Shown here: positions 43,261 through 52,304 of the stretch, one piece after another
Layout of the letters: the number at the start of each line of letters is the position of its first letter
Numbering within the stretch: the stretch's first letter is position 1
NCBI GenBank assembly: GCA_947303185.1
Contig: CAMYXF010000008.1
Location: 1 to 64,000, forward strand
Length of the DNA: 64,000 nucleotides
Origin: an uncultured Clostridia bacterium
GTDB taxonomy: Bacteria > Bacillota > Clostridia > Saccharofermentanales > Saccharofermentanaceae
Direction of reading: 5' to 3'
Program-made: the position numbers and the translations under genes
Notes under the pieces: model-generated
The model's input: the letters and a program-made list of their open reading frames with translations, nothing else
What the model was told of the DNA's origin: nothing
Database searches by the model: none

Positions 43261-43292
43261 CATATAAATTTTTACTGATTTTCGCTTAAGGC

Positions 43293-46200
43293 TCAGGTGA
43301 TGTGGATTGAGCTTGTGATCTCACCCGGATTTGTCTCGCCTGTAGTCTCAGCAGTTGAAGATCCGCCGGCATTGAATGTGATCGGGATCTCGCCTGTCAG
43401 TACGCCCTGAGGAGGCAGTAAGAGCTTGTCTCCGCTGTTAGGTCCTGTGTATGTAGCAGGATCGAGCTTGTTGTACGTAATGATAGTTGCGATTCTCGGG
43501 TCACTGCAGTTCTCGATATCGATGTTGTATACAGTGTGGAAGAGATCCCACCATGTTCTGTATCCGATGTAATCAGAGAATACGAAGTATCCGATAGGAG
43601 CGGATGCGTCAGGCAGTGTAGCCTGTGTTGTCGGCATCGTTGTCTCTGTTGTCATCTCCTCAGAAGAGAGTGAAGGTACTGTCTCCGTAGGCTTTGTCTT
43701 TTTGCTGCAGCCTCTTGCGATCAATGCGATTACAATAAAGATGCAGATGAGGAGGATAGCAAGGAAAGCAATGAACATATAACCGTTGCGGTTAAGCTTC
43801 ATCTTCTTTCCGCCGCCGTTGCCGCCCTTACCGGCTGAAGCGCTTGTACGCGGTGCACTGCCTGTAGGTCTGCCGTTGTTATTCGGACCGGAACCGGAAG
43901 GTCTGTAAGAAGCCTGGCCGGGATTAGGTGCCTGAGCCTGCTGTGCTTCAGGAGCGAAGCCCTGTGCATCAGCGCCTGCCGGGTTATATCCGTAACCCTG
44001 GTCACCAGTGTAAGCCTGTCCGCTCTCATCTACTCCGAGAATGTTATTGAACCATTCGTCATCAAGAGATGCTGATGAGGAAGCAGAAGCCTGGGGCTGT
44101 GCATATTCATCGCCGAAGCCTTCCTGAGCCTGCTGTGAAAGATCAGTGTAACCTTCCTGCTGATAGCCGTTAGGATCCTGATATTCACCGAAGCCGCCCT
44201 GCGGAGCCTGATCATAGCCTGGAGCATATCCGTTGTCACCAGCGCCATAATCGGTATATCCGTCATTGTCCATAGGTATACCTCCCTGCATATTTGGAGT
44301 CTGATCACCATATGTTCCGAAGCTGCTCTGATCAGCGGCAGAGAATGACTCTGCGCCATAAGGCTGATACGGAGGAACTTCTGCTGTTCCCTGAGCTTCG
44401 CCGCCGGCATAATCGCCGTAAATCGAAGCATTGTCGAACGGCTGTGAAACGTTCTGTTCTGAACCTACAGCGTTGACAGGGTTGTTGTAATTGTCTGAAT
44501 CATAAAGAGGCATCTGAGGGATATCATCTGCCTTTGCAGGAGCTGCTTCTTCTGCGCCGGTAACATAAACGTTGTTGCCGAACGGAAGAACTACGTCATC
44601 CTGTGCGGGAGCCTGCTCGATCTCCTCCGGAGCTTCATCAGCTGCGGGAATGACAGGTGCGGGCTGCTCGATAACTTCAGCAGGCTTCTCTGTCTCAGGG
44701 AAATCAACGTTGAGCTTATCTTCATCCTTCAATTCAGGCTTCTCTTCATTGATCTCGTACTCAGGTACGGGGATTGAAGAAACCTCTTCAGAAGGAACGG
44801 GTTCTGCCTTGGGAGCCATAACGTCCTCGCCGAATACGAGCGGAGGAGTATTCTTGAGTTCCTGTGCGCTTGTGTTGCCGTAAGGATCGAATGTATCTGC
44901 AGCGTCTGCTGATACGTCGGAATCACCGGAATCGGCCTTGACCTCACCGGGTGCGAAAACGATCTCTTCAGGCTTGTTAACAACTGCAGGTGCCGGAGGA
45001 ATAACTACCGGAGCTTCACCCATTACCGGAATAACGGGAGCTGCAGGTGCTGCAGGAATAACCGGAATAACAGGCTCTTCCTTAAGATCTGCGAAATTTG
45101 TTTCCTTAGCTGCGCCCTGTTCCTTGTCAGCCATGGCCTGTGCCAGGATTCCGGAACCGGATGTTGAACCAAAGAAAATGGAATTGATGTCCGTAACAGG
45201 CTTCGTCGGGGAATCGTCAGCATCAGGTGCAAACTCTGTTGTGGAGATAGTCTCCATAACGGGAGCTGCGGGCTGCTCTTCCTGTACCGGCGCAGGTGTT
45301 GAGTCAACGGAATCAAGATTGAAAACGAACGGAGAAGAAGCAACTGCAGCTTCTTCAGCTTTTGCAACTGCTTCGGAATCGCTCTGTGCGGATTCCTTCA
45401 TCTCACCGAAGATCCTTCTCATTGCTTCTTCAGCAGAGATCTCTTCAGGCTTTTCTGAATTATCAGGGAACTCGGGAGCTGCATCAGGAATCTTCTGTGC
45501 TTCAGGCTGTCCTGCCATATCACCGAACTGTACGCTTCCGTCTGCGGGAGCAGCACCGGGTACTACGGGAACTGCCATAGGCTCTTCAGGAGTGAGGCTT
45601 ACGAATCCTGCATCGGCAATAGCCTTTGCTGCTGCACCGACTTCGCCGCCTTCAACTGTGGACTCTAAGAGTTCATGGCTCTCGCTCTCATAATCCTTAG
45701 CCTTTTTCTTCTTGCCGAAAAGACCTTTCTTCTCTTCTTTTGTGAGGTTCTCTACGAAAGAGATGGAGATCTGCATAGGAGTGTTCGGCATTCTTGCGGA
45801 AGCCTGTGTAAGGATGAGTCCTGCAGCATCACACTGGTCTTCAGCGTCTGTGAGGATTCTCAATATTTCTCTCTGGCCGAGTGCATCGTAGATGGACTTG
45901 TTGCAAAGGATGATGCAGTCGTCAGGTGTAAGCGTAAAGAAGTTTGACCAAAGTGCATTGGCCGTCTTGGATGAACAGTAATACTGGAAGTCACCTACTC
46001 TGTTGCCGTATGCATCGATGGGCTCCATGGGGATGCCTGCATCAGTGAGCGGGAACAAAGTGTCGTCTCTGTAAAGGAATGCGAGACCGCCGCCGATAGT
46101 AACTGCGAATGCCTCGGAATCTCTTACGATAACACCGGTGAAATAAGGGTCACGGCTCTCATTGTCGATGAGCTTTGTTGTTCCGGCAACTTCTACTGCA

Positions 46201-46499
46201 GTTGACAGGAACTTCTCGATCATTGCGTCGATCTCTTTATGACCGTTCTTTACTTCGTTGCAAAGTCCGCGAAGCTGGGGTTCAAACGGCGGGATAGTAC
46301 CGGGTTCAAAACCTTCGATTGCGGGATGTGTGAAAAGCGAGAAGAAGAAACCTCTCTCATCTTTGTCGATAGTGATATCGGCCTGTCTGGTCTCTCTTTT
46401 ACCGCAAAGTCTGCCGTCAAGATAGAATGCGTCTGTCAGCGTGCTGGAAGGAAAATAGCGCGCCGTCAGCGTGCTAGCAAGCCGTGTTAAGGTAGCCAT
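43293..46499 (-). CDS. PP2C-like pseudo-phosphatase with LysM-like exterior
   Basis: A 1068-residue membrane protein. Residues 1-245 follow the order of a PP2C phosphatase, but motifs are lost: FFSLFTHPAIEGFEPG for DGMGG, AVTIGGGLAFLYRDD for GDSR, DDCIILCNKSIYDAL for SDGL. No metal-binding aspartates remain in these blocks. Residues 260-930 are a long acidic, Pro/Ala/Glu-rich, then Gly/Tyr/Gln-rich disordered region. One helix (MFIAFLAILLICIFIVIALI, near 945-964) is followed by an exterior domain with WWDLFHTVYNI and IATIITYNKLDPATY, ending GDKLLLPP, resembling LysM. ATG 46499 is chosen because GGAGG lies 9 bases upstream. It may signal peptidoglycan state inward; this is inference. Confidence 0.65.
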   Translation of the reverse strand: MATLTRLASTLTARYFPSSTLTDAFYLDGRLCGKRETRQADITIDKDERGFFFSLFTHPAIEGFEPGTIPPFEPQLRGLCNEVKNGHKEIDAMIEKFLSTAVEVAGTTKLIDNESRDPYFTGVIVRDSEAFAVTIGGGLAFLYRDDTLFPLTDAGIPMEPIDAYGNRVGDFQYYCSSKTANALWSNFFTLTPDDCIILCNKSIYDALGQREILRILTDAEDQCDAAGLILTQASARMPNTPMQISISFVENLTKEEKKGLFGKKKKAKDYESESHELLESTVEGGEVGAAAKAIADAGFVSLTPEEPMAVPVVPGAAPADGSVQFGDMAGQPEAQKIPDAAPEFPDNSEKPEEISAEEAMRRIFGEMKESAQSDSEAVAKAEEAAVASSPFVFNLDSVDSTPAPVQEEQPAAPVMETISTTEFAPDADDSPTKPVTDINSIFFGSTSGSGILAQAMADKEQGAAKETNFADLKEEPVIPVIPAAPAAPVIPVMGEAPVVIPPAPAVVNKPEEIVFAPGEVKADSGDSDVSADAADTFDPYGNTSAQELKNTPPLVFGEDVMAPKAEPVPSEEVSSIPVPEYEINEEKPELKDEDKLNVDFPETEKPAEVIEQPAPVIPAADEAPEEIEQAPAQDDVVLPFGNNVYVTGAEEAAPAKADDIPQMPLYDSDNYNNPVNAVGSEQNVSQPFDNASIYGDYAGGEAQGTAEVPPYQPYGAESFSAADQSSFGTYGDQTPNMQGGIPMDNDGYTDYGAGDNGYAPGYDQAPQGGFGEYQDPNGYQQEGYTDLSQQAQEGFGDEYAQPQASASSSASLDDEWFNNILGVDESGQAYTGDQGYGYNPAGADAQGFAPEAQQAQAPNPGQASYRPSGSGPNNNGRPTGSAPRTSASAGKGGNGGGKKMKLNRNGYMFIAFLAILLICIFIVIALIARGCSKKTKPTETVPSLSSEEMTTETTMPTTQATLPDASAPIGYFVFSDYIGYRTWWDLFHTVYNIDIENCSDPRIATIITYNKLDPATYTGPNSGDKLLLPPQGVLTGEIPITFNAGGSSTAETTGETNPGEITSSIHIT

Positions 46500-46611
46500 G
46501 AAGCCCATCCTCCGTATAAATATTCATGATAATTATAACACAAGGTTTTTTATCTCAATCTATTTTTATAAAAATTAATATAACAGTAATTTTATGCAAA
46601 ATGCCCCAAAG

Positions 46612-46645
46612 AAAAGGCCCCGCAGGCATTTTGCCCGCGGGGCTT
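46612..46645 (-). terminator. Terminator of the DUF885 gene
   Basis: GGCCCCGCAGGC-ATTTT-GCCCGCGGGGC forms a strong GC-rich stem with one mismatch. On the minus strand it is followed by TTTTCTTTG, and on the plus strand by TTTTT. Confidence 0.88.
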
Positions 46646-46670
46646 TTTGGTGCAATTTTGTGGCAGCTTA

Positions 46671-48662
46671 TTATCCGAGGATCCTGTCCATATTTCTGTT
46701 GATCATATCGAAGGTTCCTGTGAGGGAATCAAGATATGCAGTATGGATCATCTCGTCCGTTGCATTCGGGTATTTTGCATGCATGTCATCCATGGTCTTC
46801 TGTGTCCAGAGATAGCCCATTCCGTACTTTGCATAGTAACCCGGATCCATGATGAGAAGCGTGTAGAAATCACGGAAATCATCTTCTGTTACTGAGAATC
46901 CCAGATCGTTGAAGTAATCAACACAGTCTGTCAGTGACCAGTTCTCGTAGTTGATGCCGTAGTCTACTCTTGTGCTTGCAATAAGACCCATTACGGACTC
47001 ATCCTGTACAAGCTGCATTGCGCTTGTTCTCTGGCCGCCTTCAGCGAAGTACTTCATGGAGTAGTTCTCAACATATGTTGCCCAGCCTTCTGCATAACCT
47101 GTGGAATACATCAGGTACATATACGGATGGCTTGTGTGGGCACGTGTGTAAAGTGACTGGAACATGTGTCCCGGATAAGCCTCGTGAGCTACGGTAATAC
47201 CGAAATCATCATCAACGCTCTTATTGTTTACGATGAGAACGTTATCGTTATAGTTATCGAGGTGATAACCGAGATATGCTGCAGGTGAGAAGTTCTCCTG
47301 GAATACTTCAGGTACTTCCATCGTGTAGTATCCGTGAGCCGGAATATCAGGGAAATCAGGCTTTACGGCCTCATTGAGGAAATCGAGATTTTCTGTTAAC
47401 GAACCTGCTGAATAAGCATGATCCATATACTCGTCATACCAGTCAAAACCTGTGGTTGCAATGGTCATGTATTCATCGTAAACCTGGTCGAGCTTGTTAT
47501 CGAGTGCAGTGATGCTCTCTTCGACTGTTGCGCCGCTGTTTGTGATAGCTCTTGTAAGCATTGCATAGTAAGCGTCGCCGCCTCTGTATCTGCAAAGTCC
47601 TGCATCTTCTCCGCCGGAACCCTTAAGAGCTCTCATGCGGCTTGCGCACTCTTCGAATTCGGGGAACAATACTTCCTTCATTGCCTTTTCGTGCTCTGAA
47701 ATAAGTCTTGTTCTGTCAGCATCGGAAAGGCCATTGATGTTATCAAGTCTTTCTTCAAATGATGCATAAAGGAAGCAGTCATTCTTCTGCTCAACAAGAT
47801 TATCGAAAGACTTGGCAGCTTCCTCATAGCTGTTATCTGAAGCGATAAAGCCGTAGTAAACTCTCTCCTCTTCGAATTTGCAGAGCTCGTCGAAATATCT
47901 GTCGAGGTCAATTACGAGATCAATGTAATTCTCGGCATCCTCAACAGTATCGAATGAATAAACATCGAGAAGGAACAGGATGTCTGACTGGGGACCTACG
48001 AGGTAATTGAATACCATCTTGTAGTATTCGAAAGCAGTGTATGAGTATGCGTAAATTGACTCTTCACAGTCGTAAACGATCTTCTCGTAGCAGAGAAGGT
48101 CATCGCCCTGAAGCGATTCGGCATCGATCGTAAGCAGGATGTCGAGCTGTGACTGGTAGTAAGCCTTCTCTTCGTCGTAATCATCGATTCCGGTGAATTC
48201 ACCCCACGTTGCTTCCTTGAATTCAAAACCGAAGTTCTCAGGATGCTCGAAATAGATCTCAACATCGGCATAGCAGGTGATCTCGTGGTGCATGATGTCA
48301 TACTCAACCTGGCTCAGGAGTTCAGTTGCCTGCTTACCTGTTACGGTACCTCTCTGGTGAACGGGATGCACTTCTTCAAACGTAGCTACGTGATCCGGAT
48401 ATGTGAGTTCATCAGATGTGGGAATGAAATCTCCGGTGTAGCCGCCGGGATTCTGTGTAGGTGTTGTGGGATCCGTCGGATCTGTGGGGTCTGTGGGATC
48501 GGTCACATAAGTGGGATCCGTCTGACGGCCGCCTTCGGGCTTTGTTCCGTCACCGTGCTCTCTGCCGCCGCCATGGGACGGCTTTGATGTCGTGCAGCCT
48601 ACAGACAACAGTAATGATGCACAGCAGACAAGGGCAATTATCTTAACAGATAACTTCTTCAT
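46671..48662 (-). CDS. DUF885 family lipoprotein (putative metallopeptidase)
   Basis: A 663-residue exported lipoprotein. The signal peptide MKKLSVKIIALVCCASLLLS ends at lipobox LSVGC (cysteine near residue 23). A low-complexity linker with DPTDPTDPTDPT follows (about residues 52-66). The DUF885 domain fills the rest and has the putative zinc site VAHEAYPGHMFQSLY (HExxxGH, about residues 511-525), with TGYAEGWATYVENY after it supplying a glutamate. DUF885 proteins are related to M1/M3-like gluzincins; the substrate is not known. It acts on the outer face of the membrane. Flanking terminators suggest a single-gene unit. Confidence 0.85.
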   Translation of the reverse strand: MKKLSVKIIALVCCASLLLSVGCTTSKPSHGGGREHGDGTKPEGGRQTDPTYVTDPTDPTDPTDPTTPTQNPGGYTGDFIPTSDELTYPDHVATFEEVHPVHQRGTVTGKQATELLSQVEYDIMHHEITCYADVEIYFEHPENFGFEFKEATWGEFTGIDDYDEEKAYYQSQLDILLTIDAESLQGDDLLCYEKIVYDCEESIYAYSYTAFEYYKMVFNYLVGPQSDILFLLDVYSFDTVEDAENYIDLVIDLDRYFDELCKFEEERVYYGFIASDNSYEEAAKSFDNLVEQKNDCFLYASFEERLDNINGLSDADRTRLISEHEKAMKEVLFPEFEECASRMRALKGSGGEDAGLCRYRGGDAYYAMLTRAITNSGATVEESITALDNKLDQVYDEYMTIATTGFDWYDEYMDHAYSAGSLTENLDFLNEAVKPDFPDIPAHGYYTMEVPEVFQENFSPAAYLGYHLDNYNDNVLIVNNKSVDDDFGITVAHEAYPGHMFQSLYTRAHTSHPYMYLMYSTGYAEGWATYVENYSMKYFAEGGQRTSAMQLVQDESVMGLIASTRVDYGINYENWSLTDCVDYFNDLGFSVTEDDFRDFYTLLIMDPGYYAKYGMGYLWTQKTMDDMHAKYPNATDEMIHTAYLDSLTGTFDMINRNMDRILG
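48467..48521 (-). repeat. Short tandem repeat coding Asp-Pro-Thr units
   Basis: Nine-base units coding DPT repeat four times in tandem, with a further related unit just outside. They form the linker between lipobox and domain of the DUF885 lipoprotein and may vary in number between strains. Confidence 0.75.
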
Positions 48663-48763
48663 TAAATCATCTCCTTTTTATCCTTTATCCATTATCCATA
48701 CCATCCTTTATCCCTTAGAAAGGATGCTAAATGATAATACCACGAAATTATTTTATTTGCTTA

Positions 48764-50548
48764 TTAGGATTCAGGCAGTTCCGTGTCACCCAGATCGTCG
48801 TCATTCATTTCATCTTCCTGAATCATTTCAAGCTTTTCTTTAACAGCGTCGTAATCGATTACGCCCTTTGAATCTCTTGGCAGAGATACCAGGAACGATA
48901 TCTCGGAAGGCCTCATAGCCTCATGCAGTGTCATCTCACACTCGGACTTTATCCTGTCCCTTAAGTCTTCCATCATGGAATTGTCGTAGAAATACTCCTC
49001 TTTGGGCACGACTGCCGATACGAGGACAGGGCCTTCAGGCTTTTCGATAATTACCGAGCATGCCTCAATGACGCCTTCTGTCATCTGCACGGCCTCATCG
49101 ACTTTGTCCGGATATACCGGATAACTGTTGATCCTGGCTTCCCTTGACTTCGTGCCGACGATATAAAACATCTTGTTGCCGTCCTGCTTTCCGATGTTTC
49201 CGGTGAAATACCAGATTCTTCCGTCAGGAAGCTTTCTGTATCCGGGCTTGTCCTGCTTGCTCTCACCTTCAACAAAACTGGAAGATATGGGCGAACATAC
49301 GGCAATCTCACCTTCAGCGCCTTCCGGAACGTCAAGGCCTGTCGCGCTGTCAGCTATTCTCATTATTACTCCCGGAAGCGGGAATCCGAGAAGTCTGTCA
49401 CTTTGCAGGTCGGAAGGTCCGTAAGCATACGTCAGAAGTTCATCGCATCCCGTGATCGAACAAACGGAAAGCTTTCTTCCTGACGTTCTGGCAATCTCAA
49501 ACAGAGTAGCTTTCTGGCTGCTCGTAAGAAGACCTCCGCCGACAATGATCCTGTCCACGGACTTAATTGCGCCTCTTGTGTTGACGGCCTTGTTCAGCGA
49601 TGCGACTGTACTGTTGTATCCGATAAGAACATCAGGTTTGTAGCGCTTTATCGCAAAGAAAATCTTTTCGGAGTCATACCACGTAAAAAGGAGCACGGTC
49701 TGTCCGGCTGAAAGCACATTATGGATACCGGCCAGAAAGCCGAATGCAAAGCAGCTCTCATTAAGACATAGCATTCTTGCAGGTCTTCCCGTAAGATCCT
49801 CATTCGCCTTAAAGACCATCTCCGTTATGTTTGCCGATATGTTGATGCTCTTCGAAGTAAGGGGTACCGCTTTAAAGTCGGCGTCCGGACTGCTCGGGAA
49901 AAGGAAAAGAGACTTTCTGGTATTGTCCCTGTCAAACACGTCGTTACGGACATCAGGACTGATATCAGGAAGACTCATTATATCTTTCCCATACAAGAGC
50001 CTTATTCCTTCCGGAGCGGTCTTCGGATAGGGTTTGTCGTAACCTGACAGAGGATAGAACGGAAATGCAAACCTGTCCCTCCCAGAGATCATGAACCTGT
50101 ATTTGCCGATAATGACAGTATTTATCTTGGTATTCTTCAGAACAGGAGCATAGTTAAGATACTGGTTGCAGCTCATTACGCAGTATTTGGCTCCGACAGA
50201 ATTTGCGAACATCTCGAAATGTTCGGTTGACAGGTTCGGAACACAAAGAGCTGCCGAAGCACCTATCTTATCAAGCGCATAAATACTGATAACATTCATG
50301 GGATTGTGACCCATGAGAAGGATTACCCTGTCGCCTTCTTTCACACCGACATTTTTCCAGGCAACAGCGACCTCGTCGATCCTGGCGATCAGCGCGGCAT
50401 ATGTAAACTTCTTGGCTCCGTATTCGAGAGCGGTCCTGTAGGGATACTTGGAACTGACTCTCCTAATACGCACATAAAGCGTATCTGTGGTATCCGTCTC
50501 GGGATTCGCATACTTTTCAGGATAGAAAACACTCCAAAGGCTTTCCAA
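48764..50548 (-). CDS. Degenerate adenylate-forming (AMP-binding) protein
   Basis: A 594-residue protein with the fold of acyl-CoA synthetases and NRPS adenylation domains. Early blocks FTYAALIARIDEVAVAWKNV and GDRVILLMGHNPMNVISIYA (about residues 48-98) are well kept. The ATP-binding A3 loop, normally TSGTTGxPK, appears as LFPSSPDADFKAV (about 219-231). The A7 motif GD is replaced by GN in YFTGNIGKQDGN, and KGVIDYDAVK near the end holds a possible A10 lysine (SKGVIDYDA). Activity is therefore doubtful. Start is TTG with GGAG 8 bases upstream. It has an acidic tail. No partner carrier protein is visible. Confidence 0.75.
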   Translation of the reverse strand: MESLWSVFYPEKYANPETDTTDTLYVRIRRVSSKYPYRTALEYGAKKFTYAALIARIDEVAVAWKNVGVKEGDRVILLMGHNPMNVISIYALDKIGASAALCVPNLSTEHFEMFANSVGAKYCVMSCNQYLNYAPVLKNTKINTVIIGKYRFMISGRDRFAFPFYPLSGYDKPYPKTAPEGIRLLYGKDIMSLPDISPDVRNDVFDRDNTRKSLFLFPSSPDADFKAVPLTSKSINISANITEMVFKANEDLTGRPARMLCLNESCFAFGFLAGIHNVLSAGQTVLLFTWYDSEKIFFAIKRYKPDVLIGYNSTVASLNKAVNTRGAIKSVDRIIVGGGLLTSSQKATLFEIARTSGRKLSVCSITGCDELLTYAYGPSDLQSDRLLGFPLPGVIMRIADSATGLDVPEGAEGEIAVCSPISSSFVEGESKQDKPGYRKLPDGRIWYFTGNIGKQDGNKMFYIVGTKSREARINSYPVYPDKVDEAVQMTEGVIEACSVIIEKPEGPVLVSAVVPKEEYFYDNSMMEDLRDRIKSECEMTLHEAMRPSEISFLVSLPRDSKGVIDYDAVKEKLEMIQEDEMNDDDLGDTELPES

Positions 50549-50600
50549 AACTATTCTCCGTTAATTAAAAAAGGCAAAAATATCTTATTCAATCGCGTTT

Positions 50601-50606
50601 ATTATA
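50601..50606 (-). promoter_or_regulatory. Possible -10 box for the AMP-binding gene
   Basis: TATAAT on the minus strand, 53 bases before the TTG start. No -35 hexamer at the right spacing; TTGATG lies 20 bases away. Confidence 0.4.
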
Positions 50607-50744
50607 CCCTTATCAAAAACTTTTAACATCAACCGGGAATTAACGAACAATCTTTTGTGCATATGTACGATAACTTTTTTATTTTGCATCTTTTATCAGG
50701 TGTTAAAATGTTCGCATATTTATTGAAATCAGAGGATTAGAAGT

Positions 50745-51929
50745 ATGGAAATCAAGCTCAACAATCACTTTCTTGACGTAAAGGAAACCTATCTTTTCTC
50801 TGACATCGCAAAGAGAGTAAAAAAGTTTCAGGAAGAAAACCCTGACAGGGAGATCATCAGAATGGGAATCGGCGACGTAACTCTCCCCCTTCCCGCTTCC
50901 GTTACTTCAGCGATGGAAAATGCAGTAAAAGAGATGGCAAGCAAAGAGACATTCCACGGTTATCCGCCGGAATACGGCTACGATTTCCTGAGAGATGCCA
51001 TCGCAGCACACTACAAGGAGATCGGTGCACCTGCAATCACATCGAATGTCATCTATGTATCAGACGGCGCAAAGAGCGATCTCGGCAACCTTCCCGACAT
51101 TCTCGGTGACAACCCGGTAATCATTCCCGATCCCGTATATCCCGTTTATGTCGACTCCAACCTCATGAACGGCAGAAAGGTTTCTTTCGTTGCAGGCAAC
51201 AAGGAGAACGACTTCCTTCCCCTCCCTCCTGCAGATACAAACATCGAACCTTCCGTAATTTACATCTGCTCACCCAACAACCCAACAGGCGCTGTTTACA
51301 GCTACGAAGGTCTTACCGCATGGGTCAACTTCGCTATCAAGACAGGTTCACTCATCATTTTCGATGCAGCATACGAAGCATTCATCACAGAAGACAAGCC
51401 TCATACGATCTATGAGATCCCCGGTGCCGACACATGCGCTATCGAGATCTCTTCTTTCTCAAAGTTCGCAGGTTTCACAGGAGTAAGATGCGGATGGACA
51501 GTCGTTCCGGACGGACTTGAAGCAGGCGGCATCAAGCTTTCAAAGTTCTGGGCAAGACGTCAGGCTACAAAGTTCAACGGCGTATCTTATGTTACACAGA
51601 AGGGCGCTGCTGCTTCACTTTCAGGCCAGGGCCTTGAAGACTGCAAAGCAAACATCGCTTACTACAAGCGCAACGCTGCTGCCCTTGCAGAAGTATTTAC
51701 ACAGAAGGGCATCTACTTCACAGGCGGTGTTAACTCACCTTACATCTGGCTCAAGTGTCCTGATAACATGGGCGGCTGGGAATTCTTCGATTCGATCCTT
51801 AACAGATTCGGCATCGTCGGAACACCCGGTGAAGGATTCGGCGAGAACGGCGCAGGTTACTTCCGTCTTACCGCTTTCGGTTCTTACGAGAACACGCTCA
51901 AGGCTTGCGAGTTCTTTAAGACACTGTAA
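50745..51929 (+). CDS. dapL: LL-diaminopimelate aminotransferase
   Basis: A 394-residue PLP enzyme that makes LL-diaminopimelate from tetrahydrodipicolinate and glutamate in one step, bypassing the succinyl or acetyl routes. It starts MEIKLNNHFLDVKETYLFSD; GYPPEYGYDFLRDAIAAHY, ICSPNNPTGAVYSYEGL and the PLP lysine block ISSFSKFAGFTGVRCGW (about residues 235-251) are typical. WARRQATKFNGVSY is a DapL signature. It stands alone with its own terminator. The DapF activity needed next is in the CarB-DapF fusion 9 kb away. Confidence 0.96.
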   Translation: MEIKLNNHFLDVKETYLFSDIAKRVKKFQEENPDREIIRMGIGDVTLPLPASVTSAMENAVKEMASKETFHGYPPEYGYDFLRDAIAAHYKEIGAPAITSNVIYVSDGAKSDLGNLPDILGDNPVIIPDPVYPVYVDSNLMNGRKVSFVAGNKENDFLPLPPADTNIEPSVIYICSPNNPTGAVYSYEGLTAWVNFAIKTGSLIIFDAAYEAFITEDKPHTIYEIPGADTCAIEISSFSKFAGFTGVRCGWTVVPDGLEAGGIKLSKFWARRQATKFNGVSYVTQKGAAASLSGQGLEDCKANIAYYKRNAAALAEVFTQKGIYFTGGVNSPYIWLKCPDNMGGWEFFDSILNRFGIVGTPGEGFGENGAGYFRLTAFGSYENTLKACEFFKTL

Positions 51930-51953
51930 TCAGGAAATTGAAAATACTGTGAT

Positions 51954-51985
51954 AAAGGGCTGTTTCATGATTGAGACAGCCCTTT
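51954..51985 (+). terminator. Terminator of dapL
   Basis: AAAGGGCTGT (51954-51963) pairs with ACAGCCCTTT (51976-51985), with inner TCA/TGA pairing. The T-run is short (CCCTTTATATT). Confidence 0.75.
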
Positions 51986-51997
51986 ATATTGAGTGGA

Positions 51998-52036
51998 TTA
52001 CTTGCTGAATATGAGATTTTGAAATCCAGCAAGTAA
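51998..52036. repeat. Intergenic hairpin repeat, unit 1 at 52 kb
   Basis: TTACTTGCTG (51998-52007) pairs with CAGCAAGTAA (52027-52036). The loop has an inner GATTT/AAATC. Confidence 0.85.
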
Positions 52037-52069
52037 AAAACGCTCTTCTGAACCCCTGGTTTTCGATTT

Positions 52070-52110
52070 ATTACTTGCTGGGAAACCATTTTCCCGTTTC
52101 AGCAAGTAAT
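52070..52110. repeat. Intergenic hairpin repeat, unit 2 at 52 kb
   Basis: ATTACTTGCTG (52070-52080) pairs with CAGCAAGTAAT (52100-52110). The loop has an inner GGAAA/TTTCC. Confidence 0.85.
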
Positions 52111-52143
52111 ATGAACTTCCACGAGTAGATTTTTACCCGCTTT

Positions 52144-52182
52144 TTACTTGCTGAAATCGATGTTTTGGATTTCAGCAAGTAA
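52144..52182. repeat. Intergenic hairpin repeat, unit 3 at 52 kb
   Basis: TTACTTGCTGAAATC (52144-52158) pairs perfectly with GATTTCAGCAAGTAA (52168-52182) around a 9-base loop, the most stable of the three units. Unit starts are 72-74 bases apart. Confidence 0.9.
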
Positions 52183-52266
52183 TTCGTAGATATCCAAACC
52201 TCCATATGGGTATCACACCCCGAAAACCACCTCATTTTTGTCCCAATAATAGAAATGAACCTTTGT

Positions 52267-52272
52267 TATAAT
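52267..52272 (+). promoter_or_regulatory. -10 box of radA
   Basis: TATAAT 33 bases before the radA ATG. No clear -35 at 16-18 bases. This is the only promoter-like signal in the gap 51930-52304, which is otherwise filled by the dapL terminator and the three hairpin repeats. Confidence 0.55.
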
Positions 52273-52304
52273 TCAGGTAAATAAAGATTCGGACGGAAAT
52301 TAAT

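Noticed and set aside
51998..52182. CRISPR array
   Set aside because: Only three units, each itself a full hairpin with differing loops, and no cas genes or spacer/repeat pattern.
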